A stretch of 64,000 nt of DNA from Methylocystis echinoides (GTDB lineage Bacteria > Pseudomonadota > Alphaproteobacteria > Rhizobiales > Beijerinckiaceae), in contig NZ_BSEC01000002.1 in NCBI RefSeq assembly GCF_027923385.1, positions 1-64,000 on the forward strand, read 5' to 3'. The notes under the pieces were generated by a model. It saw nothing but the letters and a program-made list of their open reading frames with translations. It searched no databases and was not told the DNA's origin. The position numbers and the translations under genes were made by a program. This document shows positions 43,319 through 51,178 of the stretch, piece by piece (positions within the stretch are counted from its first letter, which is position 1; each line of letters opens with the position of its first letter).

Positions 43319-43813
43319 ATGTCCGTCACTGAGCTCGTCAACACCGCCAAGTCGATCTTCTCATCCAACCCGGATCGAGCCCAAGCGAGATTCAGAGCGC
43401 ATCATGACCTTACAGGACCGACGGAAGTAACTGTCAAGGTAGGCTCAGGCCACCGTTTTTCAGTCGACGAACCTGAAGCCTTGGGCGGCGGCAACTCGGC
43501 AGCCAATCCTGTGGAGTACGCCTTGGCTTCGCTCGGTTCCTGCCAGGCGATCAGCTACAGGGTTTGGGCTTCGCAACTTGGACTCGAGCTCGAAAAGGTC
43601 GAGGTGGAAATCGAGGGTGATATCGACCTGCGGGGGTTCTTTGGCGTCGATGAAACTGTTCGACCCGGTCTCAACGCCGTTCGCATGCGAGTGCGCTTAA
43701 CGGGACCTGAACCCGATGCTCGGTATGAGGAACTTGCAGCGGCCGTCGACGCCCATTGCCCGGTGCTCGATCTCTTTCGCAACCCAGTCTCCGTTGAGCG
43801 AGAATTGGCGTAG
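43319..43813 (+). CDS. OsmC family protein
   Basis: A 164-residue OsmC/Ohr-type protein. Conserved elements are the substrate-pocket segment GGGNSAANPVEYALASLGSC (Cys about 78), the following helix with AISYRVWASQLGL, and VDAHCPVLDLFRNPVSVERE with the second Cys (about 150). These paired thiols reduce organic peroxides or act on sulphur compounds. An AAGGAG ribosome site lies upstream. Placement near YeeE/YedE fits thiol or sulphane-sulphur handling. Confidence 0.9.
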   Translation: MSVTELVNTAKSIFSSNPDRAQARFRAHHDLTGPTEVTVKVGSGHRFSVDEPEALGGGNSAANPVEYALASLGSCQAISYRVWASQLGLELEKVEVEIEGDIDLRGFFGVDETVRPGLNAVRMRVRLTGPEPDARYEELAAAVDAHCPVLDLFRNPVSVERELA

Positions 43814-44133
43814 CTCTCCAGGGTCAGCCACCACCCTTGCCGGTCGGCCCACGTCCCCCTGCGAGTTTGGAGCGGTAGGGCCTTAAGTCTGCCGCAGGCA
43901 ATCGAGCGAGCCGCATTTCTCAGACCTGCCTCGCGCGGGTTTGGGAGGTCGTCCCGGTGCGCCTGATAAGTGAGCTTGGCCAAGGAATCCGCCTGCACGG
44001 CCTCCCGTTTTCTCCTTCGACGCGCGCCCTAGATCATTTCAATACCCGGTCGCCCTTGGTCTGTCTGTAACGCAGCGCCGGCCATCGGCCTGGGGCGGAC
44101 AAAGCGGGAAAACCACCAGGCAAAGGCAATCAG
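43814..44133. other. Gene-free stretch
   Basis: About 320 bases after osmC-like. No ORF with motif or ribosome site; probably promoter for the small secreted protein that follows. Confidence 0.45.
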
Positions 44134-44355
44134 ATGCGCAAGCTCGCTTTCCTAACCGCAGCAGCGTTGCTACTTGCTGCTCCCGTGGCTCAGGCCCAGC
44201 ATGCCGGCCCGTTCCCCGGCAGTGGGAATTTGCAGAATTACGGTGGGCATTGGCGATATCAGCACCGCGATTGGAGCCGTCCTTGGGGTCCGCCTAACCC
44301 CGGCGTATGCTGGGAGTGGAATTCTTACATGGGCCAATGGGAGTGGCAGTGCTAG
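44134..44355 (+). CDS. Small secreted GGHxR/HRDWS/VCW family protein, copy 2
   Basis: A 73-residue exported protein: signal peptide MRKLAFLTAAALLLAAPVAQ, then a mature part with NYGGHWRYQHRDWSRPWGPP and NPGVCWEWNSYMGQWEWQC. Compared with copies 1 and 3 it keeps GGHWR, HRDWS, VCWxW and the final WxC. It lacks the REHSAMQHIG segment and most of the His residues after HRDWS, so it is the most diverged member. Unknown function. Confidence 0.75.
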   Translation: MRKLAFLTAAALLLAAPVAQAQHAGPFPGSGNLQNYGGHWRYQHRDWSRPWGPPNPGVCWEWNSYMGQWEWQC

Positions 44356-44971
44356 GAAACTCCCAAAGCTGCCGAGCGGGTGGGAGCCATCGGGCTCGCC
44401 GTTGATCTTGTAGACGAGGCGCGGCTTCGCGCCCGCTCTCTCCGCGACCCCCCAGGCCATCAGCGCCCGAAGCTCGGTCGCGCGTCAATCCGATTGATCT
44501 TGGCGCGTTTGCCGCGGCGATCGACCAACAGGCTACGGGACCGATCTGCGGCGGGATACCGTGCCCGGTCGGTGTGCCATGTATCGCGCTTCGTCGCAGA
44601 CGACGACGGTGTTGACGCCGTCGGTGATCAGCCTAACCCGGAGCGCCAGAAGCGCACCAACATCGCCGCAACCCACCACTTCAGTGCGATCTTGTGAGCC
44701 AGTCGCATATACAAGCCGACTGCCTCCTTCGACCGACTTTTTGCACCTAAACGCAGAATCTCTTAACACTCAGACTTCGGCCGGCTACCGCGATTGGCGC
44801 GCCTCGTTTTCTATTGAAGCAGCAGGGGCGGGCACAAGCGCCAGGGCGATTTTCTTGGATGGCTTCACGATGAAACCGGCCAGGCTCCTTCAAAACCTGT
44901 GGTATAGTCGCCACTTACTGATCAGGGTGAGCTGATTAAGCGCGCCCAAAGCCTGAAAAAAGGGGGAGAAC
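44356..44971. other. Gene-free stretch with possible decayed sequence
   Basis: About 615 bases between two small-protein genes. Minus-strand frames around 44380-44470 give TELRALMAWGVAERAGAKPR, which looks protein-like but is short and interrupted. I cannot assign it. Probably remnants. Confidence 0.4.
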
Positions 44972-45193
44972 GTGCGTAAACTTTCGCTTTCGATCGCCGC
45001 CTTGCTGTTCGCGGCCTCCGGCCCTGCTATGGCGCAAAGTGACGAAAATCGCGAACATAGCGCGATGCAGCATATCGGTGGCCACTATCGGCATATGCAC
45101 CGCGACTGGAGCGGGCAGGAGGGACGCCACACGCACAGTGTCTGCTGGAACTGGGACCCTGGGCATGGCTGGGTGTGGAGCTGCAACCGGTGA
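44972..45193 (+). CDS. Small secreted GGHxR/HRDWS/VCW family protein, copy 3
   Basis: A 73-residue protein starting at GTG, with GGGGGAG six bases upstream. Signal peptide LSIAALLFAASGPAMAQ; mature part NREHSAMQHIGGHYRHMHRD, WSGQEGRHTHSVCWNWDPGH, GWVWSCNR. It is closely similar to copy 1 at 25889 along its whole mature length. His is frequent (8 in ~50 residues) and both Cys are conserved. It lies about 1.4 kb upstream of the cus-type efflux genes. Confidence 0.8.
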   Translation: MRKLSLSIAALLFAASGPAMAQSDENREHSAMQHIGGHYRHMHRDWSGQEGRHTHSVCWNWDPGHGWVWSCNR

Positions 45194-45372
45194 TGGCCCG
45201 CGGTTGCTCGTGAGAGAGGGTCGCTCCGCCGGTCTTGGCCGCCTCGCCGCGTGTTGGGCCGTAGTATATCGCCGCCAGAGCCAGAAGCCGACGCCTGGTG
45301 GCCCTTAGCCAGAGCCCGCAGAGCCTTTGCAATAAGACCGCCAACGCCTGCCACCCCGAGCGGCTGGCGAGT

Positions 45373-45861
45373 TCATCGCCGCTGGGGGTGCGCTTGTGGA
45401 CAGTGCGAGTCACCCGGGCACTCAGGCAATTTTTCCAAGGCCATGTCCCATACGGCCCCGTGGTCGCCTGCGGTGTCACATCGGCAAGAAATTTTATCGC
45501 ACAGCTTCGCGATATGGCGGTCATATCGCTTGCGTCGGTCCTCCTCGCTGAACCCCCAGCGATGGGAGCGGGCCCGCGCCTTTGCCTTGTAGGCAGAGAC
45601 GACGTGTGTGACTTTATCATCGAGCTTCTCCGCCGGCCGGGCGATGAGGGCGGCTAGCTGATCCAGCGCGCCTTCGGCGAGACTGTCGATAAGGTCGACT
45701 TCGGCCTCGCCGCTGGCCTCCAAATAGAGTTTCACGCCCGTCTTGATCGCGGCGGACCATTGCGGCCGCAGTGAGGGAAAAATCGCGGGCAAAGCAACGG
45801 TCAATCCAAGCCCGAGGGCGATCGGCAGGTTGCTCTTAAAGAGGTCTTCGACTGCGGCCAC
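45373..45861 (-). CDS. Hypothetical protein with N-terminal membrane helix (DUF5132-like?)
   Basis: I start it at a GTG (45861) preceded by GGAGGAGG. The 162-residue product begins MAAVEDLFKSNLPIALGLGL with a hydrophobic helix continuing TVALPAIFPSL, then a helical region (YLEASGEAEVDLIDSLAEGA) and a basic tail. It resembles small DUF5132-type proteins in its N-terminus only. The last ~60 residues look unrelated, so the 3' end may be altered. Function unknown. Confidence 0.5.
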   Translation of the reverse strand: MAAVEDLFKSNLPIALGLGLTVALPAIFPSLRPQWSAAIKTGVKLYLEASGEAEVDLIDSLAEGALDQLAALIARPAEKLDDKVTHVVSAYKAKARARSHRWGFSEEDRRKRYDRHIAKLCDKISCRCDTAGDHGAVWDMALEKLPECPGDSHCPQAHPQRR

Positions 45862-46018
45862 GGCTTCCTCCTCCACTACGAACGGACATATAGACCGCGG
45901 TCCGGGCCGCAACGGTTCGTCGTGTGTATCTCTGCGCCTGGGGCGCGCCCGAGCTTAGTGTTCTGCATAGGGAGGACGCGCCTTATGTAACCGCCTGCGC
46001 GCTTGCCTAGAGTATCCG

Positions 46019-46350
46019 TTATGCGCAAGGGGCGTTTTCGGCCCAGGGACGGTTATGGCGCAAGAGGGCGTTGGCAAGGACGACGAGCTTTCGCATGACG
46101 GCGGTGATGGCGACCTTGGCGGGCTTCCCGGCCTCGATGAGCTTTTGGTAGAGCGCTCGACTGTCCTTGTTGAACCTGGAGGCAACGAGCGCTGGCATAT
46201 AAAGGGCCTGGCGAAGGGACGCCCGGCCACCGCGAATATAGGCGTGGCCTTTCCATGAGCCTGACTGTCTTTGCACGGGCGCGAGGCCAGCGAGGCTTGC
46301 GGCCTGTTTGCCTTCGAGGCTCCCAAGCTCTGGCATTTCGATCAGCAAAG
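46019..46350 (-). pseudogene. IS110-family transposase C-terminal fragment
   Basis: The frame reads ALLIEMPELGSLEGKQAASL, AGLAPVQRQSGSWKGHAYIR, GGRASLRQALYMPALVASRF and KPAKVAITAVMRKLVVLANA: the Tnp_20 domain of an IS110-family enzyme. The catalytic N-terminal domain is absent. It abuts an ISAs1-like fragment on the other strand. Confidence 0.85.
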
Positions 46351-46351
46351 C

Positions 46352-46500
46352 GAAAGCGGTAACTCCCCGCTCAGCCTCGCCGTCATCCGCCACGCCGCCC
46401 TCAACATCCTCACAACCGACCAATCCAAAGGCTCCCTGCGCCGAAAACGCCTCAGAGCCTGCATCGGCCCAAATTTCCGAGGCGGCCTATTCGCGGCTTT
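46352..46500 (+). pseudogene. ISAs1-type transposase C-terminal fragment
   Basis: About 50 residues (SPLSLAVIRHAALNILTTDQ, SKGSLRRKRLRACIGPNFRG) match the C-terminal end of ISAs1-family DDE transposases. Nothing upstream continues it. The junction with the IS110 fragment is at about 46350. Confidence 0.65.
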
Positions 46501-46579
46501 AGGATTTCGCCTGAGACGCGGCGGTAAAGCTCTTTCAGGCAGCGGCGCGCTGTGCTATCGGTCGCCGCAGGGATCAACT

Positions 46580-46906
46580 ATGCAGCGAAGCTGGCTCCGC
46601 CTTCTCATTTCGGCCTTGGTGATTCTCGCGGCTCTGACCGCGGGGAGGGCGAATGTCGTCGCGCCGCCCGCCTCTCAGCCATGCGCCGAGATGGCCATGT
46701 TCCACGGCGGCCGCAACGCCGATGGCGACCACGCCGCCGTGCCGCGACATTGCGACTCGCTCATCTGCGGCGCAATTCAATTGACGCCCCCCATTTTCGA
46801 TGCGGCAGGCCTCGCGACGCAAATGGGCCGCGCGCCACAGCCGCACGACGACGTGATTCGTCTCGGCGTCACCGGTTCTCCTGACCTTCGGCCCCCCATC
46901 TCCTAA
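46580..46906 (+). CDS. Small exported Cys-pair protein, copy 1 (cus locus)
   Basis: A 108-residue protein with a signal peptide (MQRSWLRLLISALVILAALT, cleavage near GRA) and a mature part containing SQPCAEMAMFHGG, HCDSLICGAIQLTPPIF and a C-terminus PDLRPPIS. It shares its plan with the 110-residue protein at 48881: CxxxxC followed by Gln and Pro-Pro, and a final (D/N)LRPPI motif. The Met/His/Cys content and location at the head of the Cu/Ag efflux locus suggest a periplasmic metal-binding role. Unrecognised family. Confidence 0.65.
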   Translation: MQRSWLRLLISALVILAALTAGRANVVAPPASQPCAEMAMFHGGRNADGDHAAVPRHCDSLICGAIQLTPPIFDAAGLATQMGRAPQPHDDVIRLGVTGSPDLRPPIS

Positions 46907-47061
46907 ACGCCATGCAAGCCGGGCTCACGCACGGCAACCCGGGCCTTTTGTCTTCGGCGGCGTCGTGACCCGACGCCCAAGGACCGTTGTCGCGCGCTCC
47001 CGCAAGACGAGCAAGGCCGCTCCTTCAACGGCGCTTTCGACAGGAAGCGGGAGAGATTCTC

Positions 47062-47463
47062 ATGAGCACTTTCATTTCGCGAGGACTCGCTGGGTCCTTG
47101 CTCGTCCTGGGGCTTTTTGCGGCGCCGACAGCGGCGCGAGCCGCAATCGGCGACTACGAGTTTAAGCTTGTCAGTGAGCAGGCCAAAAAGGGACAGACCG
47201 TCGTCGACGTCCGGCTGATCCACAAGCCTCATGCGAAACCAGTTCCTGACGCCGTCGTCTTCGCCATGCGTCTCGACATGGCGCCAGACGACATGGAGGC
47301 AATGACCGGCGCGATCGAGCAGGTCGAAAGCTCGGAGCCTGGCGTCTACCGGTTCAGGGTCGCGCTGACTGACGAGGGGCGTTGGCGTATCTCGCTCGCG
47401 GCGAAGGTCCAGGGGGAGGCTGAGACGCTGCAAGGCCGCTTGGTGCTGAAGGCGACGCCATGA
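47062..47463 (+). CDS. FixH-like periplasmic protein
   Basis: A 133-residue protein starting at 47062 after a GGGAGAG site. Signal peptide LAGSLLVLGLFAAPTAARA; the mature domain has YEFKLVSEQAKKGQTVVDVR, PDAVVFAMRLDMAPDDMEAM and GVYRFRVALTDEGRWRISLA, the beta-sandwich pattern of FixH/YtkA-type proteins with a Met-rich copper-suited loop (MRLDMAPDDMEAM). The stop overlaps the outer-membrane gene start (ATGA). Such proteins often accompany Cus-type efflux genes. Confidence 0.8.
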   Translation: MSTFISRGLAGSLLVLGLFAAPTAARAAIGDYEFKLVSEQAKKGQTVVDVRLIHKPHAKPVPDAVVFAMRLDMAPDDMEAMTGAIEQVESSEPGVYRFRVALTDEGRWRISLAAKVQGEAETLQGRLVLKATP

Positions 47464-48710
47464 CGTTGCGCCGGCTGGGCTTATCGCTGTTGGTCTTGGC
47501 CGCCGCGGCGGCGCCGGCGGGCGCCGGCGAGCGGGCGGCCGCGCCGGGCGCAAACGTCGAAAGCGTCGTGGGATTTGCAACGCGGCTGAGCCCGGAGCTG
47601 GCGGCGTCGATCCTTGACGCGGATGCGGCGGCGCATCGCGTGGGCGCGGCCGGCGTCCAGCCGGACCCCACCTTCACCCTCCAGGCCTGGGACGTGAACA
47701 GCAAAGGCGTAGGCCAGCCCTGGATCGGCCAGCGCTGGATCGGGCTCGAGCAAACCGTCCGCTTGTGGGGAAAGACCGATCTGGAGAAAGGCGTCGCCGC
47801 GGCGGAGGCCGATGCGGCTCGGCATGGGAGTCATGCCGTCGAGCTCGATCTTGTCGCCCGCGTCAAGACGGTTTACGCGCAATACAACGCGGCGCATCGC
47901 GCCGTCGAGCTTGCAATATCGCTTCGGCAGCGGCTCGAGGAGGTTGCCGAGCTTTTACGCCTGCGTTACGGCGCAAGCTCGGTTAACCAACAGGAGGTTA
48001 TCAAGGCCGAGCTCGAGGCGGCCAACGCCGCGGCCGACGTGGTGCGCCGCGAGGGCGAGGAAAAGTCTGCGGTCGCCCGGTTGAACGCTTTGATCGGTCG
48101 CCAAGCGCAGGCGCCGCTCGCCGCGCCAAAAGGCTTCCCGGCTTTGAAGGCTCGGCTGACGCTCGCGAGCGTGCAGGAGATGGCGCGATCTTACAACCCG
48201 CAACTCGCCGCTACGCATGCGCGAGTGCGTTCGGCCACAGGAACGAAAGAGCTAACGGATCTCAATTACTACCCCGACGTCACTGTCGGAGCGACCTATG
48301 TGCAGCGGCCCGTGGGCCAGGACAGCGGCCAATTCCTGATCGGCTTCAAAGTGCCCCTGCAATACGAGGCGAAGGACGCCGAGCAACGCGTTGCGAGCGC
48401 CAGCCTCGGCGCAGCGGAGGCGCGCAATGACGCGCTTCGTATTCGCCTCGACGGCGAGGTCGCCGAAGCCTGGTTTCGCCTGGAGGCGATCCGTAAGGCG
48501 TTGAAGATTTTCGAGCATCGGCAGCTCCCGCCCGCGCGTCTATCTGTTGAAACCGCCCAAAAGGGATTCGACGCCGGCGCCGCCGACCTCGCGACGCTCC
48601 TCGAAACTGAACGGCGTCTACGCGCGGTTGAATTGGAGCTCCTCGCGCTCAGAGTCGAGGAGCAGAGCAGATTCGCCGACCTCGAGCGCTTAGCCGGAGG
48701 CTCGCTGTGA
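47460..48710 (+). CDS. cusC: CusC/TolC-family outer-membrane factor
   Basis: A 416-residue outer-membrane efflux protein. Signal peptide LGLSLLVLAAAAAPAGAGE; two outer-membrane-factor repeats, with QPDPTFTLQAWDVNSKG, IGLEQTVRLWGKTDLEKGVA and YYPDVTVGATYVQRP, FKVPLQYEAKDAEQRVASAS. A long periplasmic coiled-coil segment is evident (ELAISLRQRLEEVAELLRLR). There is no lipobox. It is the exit duct for the CusBA pump that follows about 1 kb downstream. Confidence 0.9.
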   Translation: MTLRRLGLSLLVLAAAAAPAGAGERAAAPGANVESVVGFATRLSPELAASILDADAAAHRVGAAGVQPDPTFTLQAWDVNSKGVGQPWIGQRWIGLEQTVRLWGKTDLEKGVAAAEADAARHGSHAVELDLVARVKTVYAQYNAAHRAVELAISLRQRLEEVAELLRLRYGASSVNQQEVIKAELEAANAAADVVRREGEEKSAVARLNALIGRQAQAPLAAPKGFPALKARLTLASVQEMARSYNPQLAATHARVRSATGTKELTDLNYYPDVTVGATYVQRPVGQDSGQFLIGFKVPLQYEAKDAEQRVASASLGAAEARNDALRIRLDGEVAEAWFRLEAIRKALKIFEHRQLPPARLSVETAQKGFDAGAADLATLLETERRLRAVELELLALRVEEQSRFADLERLAGGSL

Positions 48711-48880
48711 CGCGCTTGTCGCTTCGCGCCCAGGGGTTTGAGTACGTCGCGAACGCCCGCGCCTCATGCGCCAATCTCCCCAGAAAAAGCATGGCCCCGT
48801 AAAAATCGACCTCTGCATGGCGCTGCCTTGAAGGAGAGGGCGCCTCGGCCTAGGTTGATGATCGATCCGCGAGTGACAAG

Positions 48881-49213
48881 ATGGTTCATTGGATCCGCGC
48901 ACTAATTGCCGTGTCCGCGTTGGTGGCGTTCTTCGCGGGTGGCGGCCTGTGGTCGGGGAAACCCACCCATGGATGTGATGGCATGGGCATGGAGATGGTC
49001 GACTCCACGGCCATGGCAGGCGAGGGAAATGACGGCGGGATCATGCCAGGCTGCCCTGCGCTGACATGCGCATCGACACAGTTTTTTCCGCCTCCGCAAA
49101 CTGATTTTGCTCTGCCGGTAGTGATCGAGCTCATTTCATCGGCGACGCCGCGAGACGATCTCGAGCGCAGCGGAACCTCCAGACCGCCGAACCTTCGGCC
49201 GCCGATTGTCTGA
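48881..49213 (+). CDS. Small exported Cys-pair protein, copy 2 (cus locus)
   Basis: A 110-residue protein. Signal-type N-terminus MVHWIRALIAVSALVAFFAG, then a Met-rich stretch (GCDGMGMEMVDSTAMAGEGN), MPGCPALTCASTQFFPPPQT, and a C-terminus RPPNLRPPIV. The last two elements match copy 1 at 46580. It lies between the cusC-like and cusB-like genes. The Met and Cys residues suit Cu(I)/Ag(I). Family not recognised. Confidence 0.65.
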   Translation: MVHWIRALIAVSALVAFFAGGGLWSGKPTHGCDGMGMEMVDSTAMAGEGNDGGIMPGCPALTCASTQFFPPPQTDFALPVVIELISSATPRDDLERSGTSRPPNLRPPIV

Positions 49214-49771
49214 CCGCGCATTTCGGCGACGCGTCGGCGGGCGCTCCGTCTCCGCCGGCGCGCGCTTCGCGCCGTGAATGGCGCTGCGCCGATCGAAATC
49301 GCGACTGGACAAGCCAGAAATATTACGCCGCCGCTTGCGGATTCGCTTCTGCGTTAGAATACGCGCAGTTGAACGCTCGTGTTTTGCCTATTCAGCAATG
49401 ATAATTACTTATGCTCCCATCATTTTATTTGCTTGCAGCGGTCAGTGTTTAAATTTACAGAGGTAAAATACCCTGGCTGATCTGGCGACGCGCCGAAAGA
49501 CGATGACGATTTCAAGGCGACCCCGAGGCGACCCGCAAACGCCGATCGAAGGCGAAACGGTTGTTTGAGCGGAGCTCGCCTCGACCAGCGCGCCCCTGGG
49601 CTGAGTCGGGCCAATCCGGTTTTCTGGACCGCATGCCCCTTTGGTTGCAGCGTTCCAAGCCGAGCGTCAATTTCCCGCGGCGGCCGCGGTGGAACTTAAG
49701 CTTCTGCGGGCTGAGATTATCGAGATGAGAGAGCTTGCTACATATCCTGTCGCACGAGCGGGAGTTATAAA
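49214..49771. other. Gene-free stretch before cusB
   Basis: About 560 bases. An AT-rich patch at 49390-49470 (ATGATAATTACTTATGCTCC; TTTAAATTTACAGAGGTAAAA) may hold a promoter for cusB-cusA-cusF. No gene is supported. Confidence 0.45.
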
Positions 49772-51178
49772 ATGACGCGGCGCGGCATGGTTTTCCTCAG
49801 TGTTTTGACGGCCGCCGCCGCCGGCGTCGCTTGGCTGCTCGAAGGACGGTTCAGCTGGGTTGCGCCACCCTCAATGCACGCGCCGCCAGCTCAGTCGAAC
49901 CGACCGTCTGCGACCAACCCGATCATTTACTATCGCGACCCCGATAATCGCCCATTTTACTCCTCCACCCCCCGAAAAGCGGCGAACGGGAAAGAATTTG
50001 TGGCTGTGCGCGCCAGCGAAGACGTGAGTTTCGAAGACAAACCGGCTCCGACGCCTTCGAAGACCGGCGAAGCGAGACGCGTCCGCTACTACCGCAATCC
50101 CATGGGCCTGCCCGACACCTCGCCCGTTCCCAAGAAGGACCCAATGGGCATGGATTACGTCCCTGTTTTCGAGGATGAGGGCGAGGACAATTCGACCGTG
50201 ACGGTCAGCCCCGGAAAACTGCAAAAGACGGGCGTCCGCTCTGAGCCTGTCGAACGTCGGACGATGAGCGTTCCCGTCCGCGCCGCAGGTCGGATCGAAT
50301 TCGATCCACGCCGCGTTTCAGTCGTTTCCCTGCGTTTTGAAGCCTTCATCGAATCGGTCGGGAAATTCGCGGAAGGCGATTACGTCCATAAGGGCGAGCC
50401 GCTCATGCGCGTTTATGGCCCCGATCTTTCGAGCGCGGCGGCGGAGTATGTCGCCGTGCTCAACTCGGGGCGCGGCGGCCGGGAGCGCCTCGAGGGGGCC
50501 AAGCGCCGCCTCGCCAATCTTGGCCTCGACGAGAACGCCATCGCTGCGATCGCACGGTCGCGGCGCGTTCCGCGCGTCATTCTCTGGCCGGCGCCGCAAG
50601 ACGGCCACATCTTCGAGCGGTCGGCGCTCAATGGCATGCGCGCGGCGCCGGGCGACGCGTTGTTTCGCATCGTGGATCATTCGTTGGTCTGGGTTCTGGC
50701 TGACTTTCCGGAACGAGACGTCGCTATGATTGCGCCCGGACAAAAGGCGGAGGTTCGGGCAAGGGCTTATCCCGATCGCGCCTTCAAAGGCGAGGTCGCG
50801 CTCATCTATCCGCATCTCAACGCTGAAACGCGCACGGCGCGCGTGAGGATCGAATTGCCGAATCCCGAAGGACTGCTGCGCGGCGACATGTACGCCGATG
50901 TCGAAATCGCCGCCGCCGGAAACGAAAAGGTCTTGACCGCTCCCGAGAGCGCCATCATCGACACCGGCAAGCGGCAAGTGGCGATCGTCGACAAGGGCGA
51001 GGGCCGTTTCGAGCCGCGCGAGGTGAAGATTGGCCGGCGCGGAGACGGCCTCGTCGAGATCGAGGCGGGGCTCGGCGAGAAGGACCGGGTCGTCACGACC
51101 GCCAATTTCCTCATCGACGCCGAAAGCAATCTCAAAGCCGCCTTGCGGGCCCTCGACCAAGGGGAGGGCGGCAAGTGA
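49772..51178 (+). CDS. cusB: CusB-type periplasmic adaptor with heavy-metal-binding domains
   Basis: A 468-residue membrane-fusion protein linking CusA to CusC. A single N-terminal helix (GMVFLSVLTAAAAGVAWLLE) is followed by two copies of the heavy-metal-binding motif. The first is degenerate (YYRDPDNRPFYSSTPRKAAN); the second is typical (YYRNPMGLPDTSPVPKKDPM, GMDYVPVF). Then come barrel-sandwich and hairpin domains (RTMSVPVRAAGRIEFDPRRV; PLMRVYGPDLSSAAAEYVAV) and a C-terminal beta domain (APESAIIDTGKRQVAIVDKG). Its stop overlaps the cusA start (ATGA). Confidence 0.92.
   Translation: MTRRGMVFLSVLTAAAAGVAWLLEGRFSWVAPPSMHAPPAQSNRPSATNPIIYYRDPDNRPFYSSTPRKAANGKEFVAVRASEDVSFEDKPAPTPSKTGEARRVRYYRNPMGLPDTSPVPKKDPMGMDYVPVFEDEGEDNSTVTVSPGKLQKTGVRSEPVERRTMSVPVRAAGRIEFDPRRVSVVSLRFEAFIESVGKFAEGDYVHKGEPLMRVYGPDLSSAAAEYVAVLNSGRGGRERLEGAKRRLANLGLDENAIAAIARSRRVPRVILWPAPQDGHIFERSALNGMRAAPGDALFRIVDHSLVWVLADFPERDVAMIAPGQKAEVRARAYPDRAFKGEVALIYPHLNAETRTARVRIELPNPEGLLRGDMYADVEIAAAGNEKVLTAPESAIIDTGKRQVAIVDKGEGRFEPREVKIGRRGDGLVEIEAGLGEKDRVVTTANFLIDAESNLKAALRALDQGEGGK

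Noticed and set aside
44500..44520. Partial TTTGCCGCGG match resembling the parS site
   Set aside because: Only the left arm and centre match. The right arm is GCGATC, so it is not a palindrome.
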